DNA of 64,000 nucleotides, from assembly GCA_009691855.1 (NCBI GenBank), contig SIAI01000006.1, forward strand, positions 62,001-126,000, in the 5' to 3' direction. The position numbers and the translations under genes are program-made. Source of the stretch: Planctomycetota bacterium. Lineage in GTDB: Bacteria; Planctomycetota; UBA1135; GCA-002686595. A model generated the notes under the pieces. The model was not told the origin of the DNA. It did not search any database and worked only from the letters and a program-made list of their open reading frames with translations. This document shows, one piece after another, positions 34,029-42,144 of the stretch (within the stretch, counting starts at the first letter, position 1; the number at the start of each line of letters is the position of its first letter).

Positions 34029-36110
34029 ATGATCCGCCGCCGGTCACTTTGCCTCTTGGCGTTCGCCGCCGCGTTCCTCACCACGCCCGCTCGGGCGCAA
34101 ACCGAAGACTTCCAGGCGGCGGTGGAGGCGCTCTCTCGTGGTGCGAACGAGGAAGCCCTCTCGCTGCTGCAGAAAGTCCTCAACGCCGACCCCTCCAACG
34201 AGGCGGCGTACGAGCTGTGGACCAACACCGAGAACAAGGTGTGGCTCAAGCTGCTCACCCAGGGCGGCGAGATCGAGCTCGTCGCGCGCGAGCTGGTCGA
34301 AAAAGCCAAGCTCGGCCGCAAGCAGCGCCAGAACAACCCGGACGCGATCCGGGAGCTGACCAAGCAGCTCGCCAACGACGACGTGCTCGCGCGCACGAAG
34401 GTCGTGAACCAGCTGGCCTCGGACTACGGCGAGTTCGCCGTGCCGATCCTGATCTACTCACTAGCCGACGGCGCCGACGCCAATCGCGGCGGCAACGTGA
34501 TCCGCGCCCTGACCCACATGGGTTCGGACGTCCTCGCGCCGCTGGTCGAGTGCTTCGACGCGACCGACGCGGTGCTGCGACGCAACGTCGCGATCACGCT
34601 TGGCTACATGAAGGACGCGCGCTCGCTGCCCGCGCTGGCGCGCGCCGCGGCCGGTGACGCCGACGCGGGTGTGCGCAACGCGGCCAGCCAGGCCCTCGCG
34701 CGTATGGGGCCGAGCGGCGACGCCGGACAGCTCTATCTCACGCAGGGCGACGCGTTCTACCGCGAGGACCCGACCGTGCTCGCGCCGTACCAGTACTCGG
34801 ACGTGGTCTGGCACTGGGAAGGCAACGGGCTCGTCGCCGTCGAGGTGCCGCGCTTCCTGTACGCACCCGAGATGGCCAAGAAGGCCTACTACCGCGCCCT
34901 GGCGCTCAGCAACGACCCGGGCACGGCCCTCAGCGGCATCGCGCGCTGCGCGGTGACCGAGATCGGCCGCCTCGACGAATGGCAAGCCGCCGGTCAGGAC
35001 GTCGGCGGCTGGGGCGAGCGCCTCAAGAACGACGAACTCGCGGCGCAGCTCGCGGGTCCGGACGCGCTCGACAACGCTCTGGGCGTGGCGCTCTCGAAGG
35101 ACGACTGGATCGCCGCTTCGGGCTTGTGCCGACTGCTGGCTTCCTCGGGCAAGAGCGCCACGGCCAACCTGAAGGCGGCCCTGACGGCTTCCAAGAGCGG
35201 CTCGGTGCAAGGCGAAGCGGCCGTGGCCCTCGCCTCGATCGCCTACCGCCTGCGCGAAGCGGCCGACGCCGACACGGTCGCGGCCCTGACCACCGCCGCG
35301 AGCACGGAAGTGCTGCGCATCGGCGCGGTGATCGGCGGCGACGAGGCCAGCGGACGCGCGCTCGCGGCCCAGCTCTCCGACCTCGGCTACCACACGAACT
35401 GGTGGTCCACCGGAATCCGCGGCCTGGTGTCCCTGCGCTCGCTGCCGGGTGTGGACCTGATCGTCGTGGCCGACAAGCTCAGCGACCTGACCGCGCGTCA
35501 GGTCGTGAACGAGCTGCGCTCCGACCCGCGCCTGGCCAAGACCCAGATCTACGTGCGCACCTCGAGCGCCGATGCGGACGCGTCCGTGTACGGCGACAAG
35601 GTCAACGGCTTGCTCGGTCCGGGGGCAGACATCGCCGCCACGGCCGAAGCCGCCGCCAAGGAGCCGCTCAACCGCGACCGCGAGGAAGCCCTGGCCCTCG
35701 CCGCACGCGCGGCCGGAGCGCTGCACAAGCTCGCCTCGGGCGCCAAGACGGACGTCGCGGGCGCGGGCGAGGTGCTGGCGGCCACGCTGGCCAATCGCCC
35801 CGACGCGGTCGTGGCCCCGGCCCTCAGCGTGCTCGAGTTCGTCGGTGGCGCGAGCCACGTCGAGCGCATTGCGGGCGTGCTCTCCAACGGCGAGCGCAGC
35901 GAACCCGTGCGCGTGCACGCGGCCCACGCTCTGGCCGGCATCTTCTCGCGCACCGGCTCGGCCGACGCGGGCATCATCAAGGTGCTGCAAGACGTGGCCA
36001 TGAAGGACGCGTCGTTCGACGTGCGCGCGGCGACTGCCGGTGCCCTCGGCCGTCTGAACCTGGCCAAGGACGTGCGCGTCGAGCTGATGCGCGCGATCCT
36101 CGCACGCTAG
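34029..36110 (+). CDS. Exported HEAT-repeat protein with internal receiver-like segment
   Basis: 693 residues with a Sec signal ending in ARAQ (about residue 24). A TPR-like start (FQAAVEALSRGANEEALSLLQKVLNADP) is followed by HEAT-type repeats (about 125-240 and 520-690), for example NVAITLGYMKDARSLPALARAA and RAATAGALGRLNLA. Residues ~428-517 look like a response-regulator receiver fold (RIGAVIGGDEASGRALAAQLSDLGYHT, VDLIVVADKLSDLTARQVVNELRSDPRL, TQIYVRTSSAD), but the phosphorylated Asp position is Ala. A receiver-like domain in a predicted exported protein is unusual. Function unknown; probably a protein-protein scaffold. Confidence 0.75.
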   Translation: MIRRRSLCLLAFAAAFLTTPARAQTEDFQAAVEALSRGANEEALSLLQKVLNADPSNEAAYELWTNTENKVWLKLLTQGGEIELVARELVEKAKLGRKQRQNNPDAIRELTKQLANDDVLARTKVVNQLASDYGEFAVPILIYSLADGADANRGGNVIRALTHMGSDVLAPLVECFDATDAVLRRNVAITLGYMKDARSLPALARAAAGDADAGVRNAASQALARMGPSGDAGQLYLTQGDAFYREDPTVLAPYQYSDVVWHWEGNGLVAVEVPRFLYAPEMAKKAYYRALALSNDPGTALSGIARCAVTEIGRLDEWQAAGQDVGGWGERLKNDELAAQLAGPDALDNALGVALSKDDWIAASGLCRLLASSGKSATANLKAALTASKSGSVQGEAAVALASIAYRLREAADADTVAALTTAASTEVLRIGAVIGGDEASGRALAAQLSDLGYHTNWWSTGIRGLVSLRSLPGVDLIVVADKLSDLTARQVVNELRSDPRLAKTQIYVRTSSADADASVYGDKVNGLLGPGADIAATAEAAAKEPLNRDREEALALAARAAGALHKLASGAKTDVAGAGEVLAATLANRPDAVVAPALSVLEFVGGASHVERIAGVLSNGERSEPVRVHAAHALAGIFSRTGSADAGIIKVLQDVAMKDASFDVRAATAGALGRLNLAKDVRVELMRAILAR

Positions 36111-36163
36111 GCGCTGGAAGGTAGACTGAACCCAGCGAGTCCGCCGCGCGCGGACTCGTCGAC

Positions 36164-36238
36164 GCCAGAGTAGCTCAACGGCAGAGCACCGCTTTCGTAA
36201 AGCGGGGGTTACGGGTTCAAATCCCGTCTCTGGCTCCA
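36164..36238 (+). tRNA. trnT-CGU: tRNA-Thr (CGU)
   Basis: Cloverleaf: acceptor GCCAGAG with CTCTGGC, anticodon arm CCGCT-TTCGTAA-AGCGG with anticodon CGT, T arm ACGGG-TTCAAAT-CCCGT, discriminator T and encoded CCA. Reads ACG, a frequent codon in GC-rich genomes. A TAGACT box lies at 36122-36127, about 36 nt upstream. Confidence 0.96.
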
Positions 36239-36277
36239 CGAGGGCGAAGCGCTCGCTCCCGGCTCGAGGAACTCTGC

Positions 36278-36874
36278 GTGTCGCGCCCTGTGCTGTTGTT
36301 CGACGTGATGGACACGCTCGTGTACGAGCCTTTCCACCGCGAAATGCCGGCCTTCTTCGGCCTGAGTTTCGACGAGCTGATGGCCGCGAAGCATCCCCTC
36401 GCCTGGGTCGAGTTCGAGCTCGGGCACCTGAGCGAAGAAGGGTTCCTGCGCACCTTCTTCCGCGATGGACGGGTCTTCGATCACGCGGCCTTCAAGCGCG
36501 TCGTGATCGAGGCCTACCGCTGGCTGCCAGGCATGGATGCGTTGCTCGGCGAGCTCGCCGCGCAGGGCGAGCGCATCCACGCGCTCTCGAACTACCCGTT
36601 CTGGTATCGCGAGATCGAGGCGCGCCTCGGGCTCTCGCGCTACCTCGCCTGGAGCTTCGTGTCCTGCGACACCGGCGTGCGCAAGCCGGACGAGCGCGCT
36701 TTCACCGGCCCGGCCGAGCGCCTCGGCGTCGAGCCGGGCGCGTGCCTGCTGATCGACGATCGCGAGTCGAACTGCGCCGCCGCGCGCCGGACCGGCATGG
36801 ACGCCGTGTGCTTCACCGGCGCCTCCGATCTGGCCCTCGAACTCGCACGCCGCGGCCTCCTGGCGGCAAGATAG
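36278..36874 (+). CDS. HAD-superfamily hydrolase
   Basis: 198 residues. HAD motif I is LLFDVMDTLV with nucleophile Asp9 and acid Asp12; motif II ALSNYP; motif III region VRKPDERAF; motif IV LLIDDRESN. Layout with a helical cap after motif I fits a haloacid dehalogenase-like phosphatase of broad small-molecule specificity. GTG start with GAGGA 8 nt upstream, 40 bp after tRNA-Thr. The next gene begins 5 bp after its stop. Confidence 0.85.
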   Translation: MSRPVLLFDVMDTLVYEPFHREMPAFFGLSFDELMAAKHPLAWVEFELGHLSEEGFLRTFFRDGRVFDHAAFKRVVIEAYRWLPGMDALLGELAAQGERIHALSNYPFWYREIEARLGLSRYLAWSFVSCDTGVRKPDERAFTGPAERLGVEPGACLLIDDRESNCAAARRTGMDAVCFTGASDLALELARRGLLAAR

Positions 36875-36878
36875 ACCC

Positions 36879-38003
36879 ATGGGCGCGCAGCTCTTTCTCG
36901 GCCTGTTGCTCCTGCTCGGCTCGCTGCAGCAGCCGCCGGACTGCAAGAAGTGCCGTGACACTGGCTTCGTGCCCTGCCCCGAGGAGGCGCGTCACGCCTG
37001 CAGCGGCGCGGCGACGCTGCGCTGCTCGATCGCCGCGCGCTGCGCGCTGTGCGTGGGCACGCACCAGGTGCCGTGCCCGAAGTGCAAGCACGAGTCCGGC
37101 CCCGAGTACGCCGCGGCACAGGCCGCGAATCGTGCCTTCCTGGAGGAGCTGAAGCCGATCGAGGCTCCCTTCGCGCGCCCGCTGGCGCACGCGAAGAGCG
37201 CGCACTTCCTGCTGACCTACGACATTCCCGCGCTGAAGGTCGCCGGCGGCGAGACGCTGCACGGCGGGCTGCACCTCTACCTCGAGCGGATGGAGCGCGT
37301 CTTCGCGCGCTTCCAGAGCGACGTAGGCGCGCAGGAGGCCGACTTCTCCGCGCCCACGCACGTCCTCCTATGGTCGCGCAAGGAGGACCAGCAGAAGGCC
37401 TCGGCAGTCTTCGCGCGTCAGAGCTCGGACACCGAGGCCAAGCTGATGGGCCGCGCGCCGGTGGTGACGATCTTCTACGACAAGGCCTGGCTACACGACG
37501 AGCCCGAGCTGCACCAGGCCGTCGTGCATCAGGTCACGCACTGTCTGCTCTCGAACGTGTGGGACGGCATCTGGCCCGGCAACATCCACGGCGGCTGGAT
37601 CGACGAGGGCCTGAGCCACGCCTACGAGCTCGCGCAGTTCGGCAGCGTGCGCCACTACTGTTACGTCGAGGCCGACACGATCCTGGACCTCAACCACGGC
37701 GCCTGGGAGCCGCTCGTGCGCGCTGCGGTGGACGACGGCAAGGCGCCCGGCTTCATGGGCGTGGCCGGCAAGAACACCACCGATCTCACGCCCGAGGACC
37801 AGCTCTTCGCCTGGTCCTACGTGGACTTCGTGCTGCGCGCCCACAAGGCGCAGTTCGGGCCTCTGGCGCGGGCGATCAAGGCCAAGAAGCCGCTCAAAGA
37901 TGCGCTGGCCGAAGCGCTGCAGATCTCGCCGTTCCAGTTCGAGGACCTGTGGCGCGTCTTCGTTCAGGAGAACTACTCGCTCAAGGAGAAGAAGAAGCGA
38001 TGA
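36879..38003 (+). CDS. Exported Cys-rich protein with degenerate metalloprotease motif
   Basis: 374 residues with a Sec signal (about 1-17). Residues 22-69 hold nine cysteines in CxxC-type pairs (C22, C25, C55, C58, C66, C69 and others), like a DnaJ-type zinc finger. The C-terminal half resembles a gluzincin peptidase, but the HExxH helix reads HQVTH (217-221): the catalytic Glu is Gln218. The third-ligand helix IDEGLSHAYE (Glu243) is kept. So zinc may still bind without peptidase activity. Overlaps the next gene by ATGA. Confidence 0.6.
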   Translation: MGAQLFLGLLLLLGSLQQPPDCKKCRDTGFVPCPEEARHACSGAATLRCSIAARCALCVGTHQVPCPKCKHESGPEYAAAQAANRAFLEELKPIEAPFARPLAHAKSAHFLLTYDIPALKVAGGETLHGGLHLYLERMERVFARFQSDVGAQEADFSAPTHVLLWSRKEDQQKASAVFARQSSDTEAKLMGRAPVVTIFYDKAWLHDEPELHQAVVHQVTHCLLSNVWDGIWPGNIHGGWIDEGLSHAYELAQFGSVRHYCYVEADTILDLNHGAWEPLVRAAVDDGKAPGFMGVAGKNTTDLTPEDQLFAWSYVDFVLRAHKAQFGPLARAIKAKKPLKDALAEALQISPFQFEDLWRVFVQENYSLKEKKKR

Positions 38004-38815
38004 GCGTGAGCGCGCTGTTCGGCGGGCCGCGCCCGGCCTTCGTGGGCGTGGTGCACCTCCTGGCGACGCCTGGCGCGCCGCGCTACGCCGGCTCGCTCGA
38101 GGCGCTGCTGGCGCGCGCCGCGGCTGACGCGCAGGCGCTGGTGAACGGCGGCGTGGATGCATTGCTGGTCGAGAACTTTGGCGACGCGCCGTTCTTCGCC
38201 GCGAGCGTACCCAGCGAGACCGTGGCCGCGCTGGCGCTGGCGCTGTACGAGGTGCGCGGCGTGGCCGGCGAGCTCCCGGTCGGCGTGAACGTGCTGCGCA
38301 ACGACGCGCGCGCTGCCCTGGGACTGTGCGCGAGTTCCGGGGCCGAATTCCTGCGCGTGAACGTGCATACCGGCGCGATGGTCACCGACCAGGGGCTGAT
38401 CCAGGGCCGCGCAGCCGAGACACTGCGCGAGCGCGCGCGGCTGTGCCCCGAGGCGCGCCTGTGGGCCGACGTGCACGTGAAGCACGCCACGCCGCTCGGG
38501 CGCGAGACGCTGCTCGAGGCCGCGCTCGACGCCGCGCAACGCGGCCTCGCCGACGCGCTGATCCTGAGCGGTTCGCGCACCGGCGTGGCGCCGGCCCCGG
38601 AGCCGTTCCTGGCCGTGCGCGAGCGCGTGGGCGAGTGTCCGCTCCTGGTCGGCTCGGGCCTCGACGAGCACAACGCGCGTGCGCTCCTGGCCGTGGCCGA
38701 CGGCGCGCTCGTGGGCACGGCGCTGGAGCGCGACGGCCAGAGCGGGGAGCCGGTGGAGGAGCAGCGCGTCGCGCGCCTGCGCGCGTGCTTCGACGCGGCC
38801 GCGCGGCGTCAATGA
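38000..38815 (+). CDS. BtpA/SgcQ family protein
   Basis: 271 residues, a TIM-barrel family named after cyanobacterial BtpA, which helps stabilise photosystem I, but widespread in non-photosynthetic bacteria where the role is unclear (SgcQ is linked to sugar metabolism). Visible: FVGVVHLLATPGAPRY, NGGVDALLVENFGDAPFF, LPVGVNVLRNDARAALGLC, FLRVNVHTGAMVTDQG and LADALILSGSRTG. This is not evidence for photosynthesis. Its end overlaps the convergent sulfatase-like gene by 7 bp. Confidence 0.88.
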   Translation: MSVSALFGGPRPAFVGVVHLLATPGAPRYAGSLEALLARAAADAQALVNGGVDALLVENFGDAPFFAASVPSETVAALALALYEVRGVAGELPVGVNVLRNDARAALGLCASSGAEFLRVNVHTGAMVTDQGLIQGRAAETLRERARLCPEARLWADVHVKHATPLGRETLLEAALDAAQRGLADALILSGSRTGVAPAPEPFLAVRERVGECPLLVGSGLDEHNARALLAVADGALVGTALERDGQSGEPVEEQRVARLRACFDAAARRQ

Positions 38816-40419
38816 TCGCGGTCGCCGGCGGAGAGCCTGGCCGAATCGCCGGCCGAGATCGCGACCTCTTCGTTCAGGATCAGGCCCGTGCTCGCGCCGT
38901 CCTGCACGCTCTGGATCTGGATCCGACCCTTGCGCTGCGAGCCGCGGTAGACGTCGAAGACGGCTGCGCGCGCGACCCCGTCTTTCTGGCCCTTGTCCAG
39001 GACGACGAGCCGGAGCCCCTCGTCCACGCTGACGACCAGGGCCTCGAGCGTGGGCTTCGTCTCTCTACCGCCGTAGCCCAGCGCGTCGAGCTCGTTCTCT
39101 GCCTGCGCGTCGTGCGCGGGCTGCGCAGCCGGGATCGGCGCGAACGCCGGCGTCGCGGCGAAGGAGCGGTGCGCGGCGGCGAGCTCTTGCGCGCGCGCGG
39201 GCTGCTCGGCGGCGAGGTCGTGCTCCTCGTGCGGATCGCGTGCGAGGTCGTACAGGCGCAACGCGCCATCCTCCAGGAGCACGCGCTCGTGGGCGCCGCT
39301 GGCGCTCCACGCGCCGCGCAGGAATTGCGGCACGACGCGCTCGGCCGGCAGCGCGCCCGCCAGCAGGTCGCGCCCGCGCGTGGGGCCGGAGTCGAGCCCG
39401 AAGAAGGCCAGCGTGGTCGGGAAGAGATCGAGGTGCGAGGCCGGTGCCGCCATGCGCCCTGGCGCGCGCACGCCGCCCGGCGCGCGTACGACGAGCGGCA
39501 CCTGGACGAGCTCGCGGTGCAGGTGCTGGCCATGCGAGAAGTAGTAGCCGCGCTCGCCCAGCGACTCGCCGTGGTCGGCCGTGAACACGAGCAGTGCTGA
39601 ATCGAGCACGCCGCGCGCGCGCAGGCCCTCCAGCAGGCGCCCGAACTCGCGGTCGAAGAAGCGGATCTCCGCGTCGTAGCGCGCGCGATACACCTCGGGC
39701 CGGCGCTCGGCGTCCACGACCTGGTACTTGGGCAGCGCGCCGCGGCCCTTTTCGTCCGGACCGACGGCGAGCTCGGGCTCGTCCGTGGGTGCGCGCGCCA
39801 GCGCCGCAAGGCAATCGGCGGGCGGCGTGTAGGGCCCGTGCGGATCCTGGTAGTGGACCCACAGGAAGAATGGCCGGCGCGCGTCGTGCGCGTCGAGCCA
39901 CGCGAGCGCCGCGTCGGTCGTGTCGGGCGCCAGGCGCTCCTTCAGGTCGGGGCGCGCGGGTTCGCGCGCCGTCATGCGGTCGTCGAAGGCGGCGAAGCCC
40001 TGCTGCACGCCGGCCTCGGGCAGATCCGCGCGCTTGCGCAGCACCCAGTTCGAGACCACCGCGGCGGTGTCGATGCCCGCTGCGGACAGGCGCTCGGCCA
40101 GCGTCGTCGCCGCGCCCGAGAGCACGTTGCGGTTGTCCGAGAGACCCAGCTCCTCCGGCATGCGCCCGGTCAGGAGCGCGGAGAGCGCGGGGCCGGTCAG
40201 CGGCGCGGTCGACCAGGCCGCCTCGAACACCAGCGCCTCGCGCGCCAGGGCGTCCAGGTTCGGGCTCGTCTCACGCTCGTAGCCGTAGCAACCCAGGCGA
40301 TCGGCCCGCAGCGTGTCGCACGTCACCAGCACCACGGCGCGCGGGGGCGCGGAGGGGCCGCAGCCGCCCAGCGCGCCGGGGAGGAACACCAGCAGGAGAA
40401 ACTCCGCGCGCGAAGGCAT
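38809..40419 (-). CDS. Sulfatase-like lipoprotein without the formylglycine motif
   Basis: 536 residues from ATG 40419. Lipobox GALGGC with Cys20. The alkaline-phosphatase-fold core is present: VTCDTLRAD near 32-40 (metal ligand), FFLWVHYQDPHGPY and FTADHGESLGERG. The active-site motif C/S-x-P-x-R is replaced by T75-G-P-A-L, so formylglycine cannot form; Thr75 may be the nucleophile, as in phosphoethanolamine transferases. The last ~75 residues form an unusual extra beta domain (LVVLDKGQKDGVARAAVFDVYRG, GRIQIQSV). TATGGT lies 10 nt before ATG 40419. Confidence 0.75.
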   Translation of the reverse strand: MPSRAEFLLLVFLPGALGGCGPSAPPRAVVLVTCDTLRADRLGCYGYERETSPNLDALAREALVFEAAWSTAPLTGPALSALLTGRMPEELGLSDNRNVLSGAATTLAERLSAAGIDTAAVVSNWVLRKRADLPEAGVQQGFAAFDDRMTAREPARPDLKERLAPDTTDAALAWLDAHDARRPFFLWVHYQDPHGPYTPPADCLAALARAPTDEPELAVGPDEKGRGALPKYQVVDAERRPEVYRARYDAEIRFFDREFGRLLEGLRARGVLDSALLVFTADHGESLGERGYYFSHGQHLHRELVQVPLVVRAPGGVRAPGRMAAPASHLDLFPTTLAFFGLDSGPTRGRDLLAGALPAERVVPQFLRGAWSASGAHERVLLEDGALRLYDLARDPHEEHDLAAEQPARAQELAAAHRSFAATPAFAPIPAAQPAHDAQAENELDALGYGGRETKPTLEALVVSVDEGLRLVVLDKGQKDGVARAAVFDVYRGSQRKGRIQIQSVQDGASTGLILNEEVAISAGDSARLSAGDRDH

Positions 40420-40589
40420 GGGCGGGCAGACCATACTCACCGCGGCGCCCGCCCGTTAGAGCGACGAGCCGAATGAGGCGCGGCTCCAGGAAGGTCGTGC
40501 CAACCGGATGCGGCTTGCCCGCGTAGTCGCCGCTGGACGGATCCTCGCTCGAGGGGCAAGATCCCGCCTCCCTTCGACCCAGGAAAACC

Positions 40590-42113
40590 ATGCTCGTCCT
40601 GCCTTTCTTGCTCGTTGTGCCCGGCTTCCAGCTTGCTCCGGCCGAGGATCCTCTGCCCACGGCCGTGGCCGAGGTCACGCGCGCCGAGCTCGAGCACCAC
40701 GTGCGCGTCCTGGCCGCGGACGAACTCGCCGGGCGCAAGCCGGGCACGCCGGGGATCGAGCGCGCCGCGCGCTATCTCGCCCAGGCTCTGGCGCAGGCCG
40801 GGCTCGAGCCGGCTGGCGACGACGGTGGCTTCCTGCAGAAGACCGGGTTGAAGCGCTACGAGTACTCGAGCGTGCCGCGGCTCCTGTTCTTCGACAAGGA
40901 CGGGATCGGTGTCGAGGCGAAGTACGGCGTCGACTTCACCTTGAAGGTGCGTGGCACGGCGCACTCGACCGAGAAGCTGCCGCTGACCTTCTTCTACGAC
41001 TACAACCACTCGCGTATGCCGCTCACCGGCACATCGACCGAGGCCATCTACTTCAGCGCCGGCAAGCTCGACAAGCAACGCATCCTGGAGAAGAAGGGCA
41101 TCCACAGCCTCGACGACTGGGGGCTCGAGCTGGAGGTGCTGCTGAGCGAGAAGGGGCTCGAGGCGGGCTCGCCCAAGGAAGCGATGCTGCCACGCGTCAC
41201 CACCGTCGATGAGCCCGAGGCCTGCGAGCTGGTGGAGATACGCGGGCCGATGCGCGTGGCCTTCGAGCAGAGAGAGTTCGCGCATGTGCAACTCTTGATC
41301 GACGAGCGCCTGAGCCCGGTTGTGGACGGCAACGTGGTCGGGCGGATCCGCGGCGTGGGTACGAGCGCGCACCCCGAGCTGGCGCAGGAGGTCGTGGTGC
41401 TCAGCGCGCACTACGATCACCTGGGCCTGGTGGCGGAGGGGCGCGACAAGGAGCGAGCGGATCGCATCTGCAACGGCGCCGACGACGACGCCTCGGGCTG
41501 TGCCGTGCTGCTCGAGCTGGCGCAGGCCTTCGCCGCCGGCCCCAAGCCCGCGCGCACGCTGGTGTTCTTCTTCGCCACGGGTGAGGAGTCGGGTGGCACG
41601 GGTACGCGTCGCTACCTGGCGGCGCCCAGCGAACCGCTGGCGAAGACGGTGGCGGACCTGAACTTCGAGATGCTGGGCCGACCCGATGAACTCGTGGGCG
41701 GCGCCGGGCACCTGTGGCTGACGGGCTTCGAGCACTCGAACCTGGGCGCCGCGTGGGGCGAGCAAGGTCTGCCGATCGTCGCCGACCCGCGCCCGGAAAA
41801 GCACTTCTTCAGTCGCTCCGACAACTACGCCTTCGCGCTCGAGGGCGTCGTGGCGCAATCGCTGTCGAGCTTCAACATGCACAAGGAGTATCACACGCCG
41901 CGCGACGAGCCGGACACGCTCGACTATGCGCATCTCGAGGCCGCCGGTCGCGTCGCGCTGCAGGCCGCGCGCACGCTGGCAGACGGCACGCTACAGCCGG
42001 CGTGGCTCGAGGGGATGCGCCCGAAGAAGCCCGAAGCCGCGCCGCAGAAGGGGCTCAAGCTGCGCGCGGAGGATCCGCGCGAAGAGAAGGACAAGCCGAA
42101 GAAGCCGAAGTGA
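40590..42113 (+). CDS. M28-family zinc aminopeptidase, exported
   Basis: 507 residues with a short N-terminal signal (LVLPFLLVVPGFQLA). The M28 core has its co-catalytic zinc ligands: SAHYDHLGL (His274), GADDDASG (bridging Asp) and FFFATGEESGGTG (Glu-Glu). Another His in FNMHKEYHTPRDEPDT fits the last ligand. The protease-associated-like region lies between residues ~90 and 260. Probably an extracytoplasmic peptidase feeding on peptides. Confidence 0.88.
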   Translation: MLVLPFLLVVPGFQLAPAEDPLPTAVAEVTRAELEHHVRVLAADELAGRKPGTPGIERAARYLAQALAQAGLEPAGDDGGFLQKTGLKRYEYSSVPRLLFFDKDGIGVEAKYGVDFTLKVRGTAHSTEKLPLTFFYDYNHSRMPLTGTSTEAIYFSAGKLDKQRILEKKGIHSLDDWGLELEVLLSEKGLEAGSPKEAMLPRVTTVDEPEACELVEIRGPMRVAFEQREFAHVQLLIDERLSPVVDGNVVGRIRGVGTSAHPELAQEVVVLSAHYDHLGLVAEGRDKERADRICNGADDDASGCAVLLELAQAFAAGPKPARTLVFFFATGEESGGTGTRRYLAAPSEPLAKTVADLNFEMLGRPDELVGGAGHLWLTGFEHSNLGAAWGEQGLPIVADPRPEKHFFSRSDNYAFALEGVVAQSLSSFNMHKEYHTPRDEPDTLDYAHLEAAGRVALQAARTLADGTLQPAWLEGMRPKKPEAAPQKGLKLRAEDPREEKDKPKKPK

Positions 42114-42144
42114 GCGCGGCGCGCTCGTTCCAGCCCTCCGGGAA

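Noticed and set aside
38000-38815. BtpA homologue as evidence of photosynthesis
   Set aside because: BtpA-family proteins are widespread in non-photosynthetic bacteria and no photosystem or pigment genes are present.
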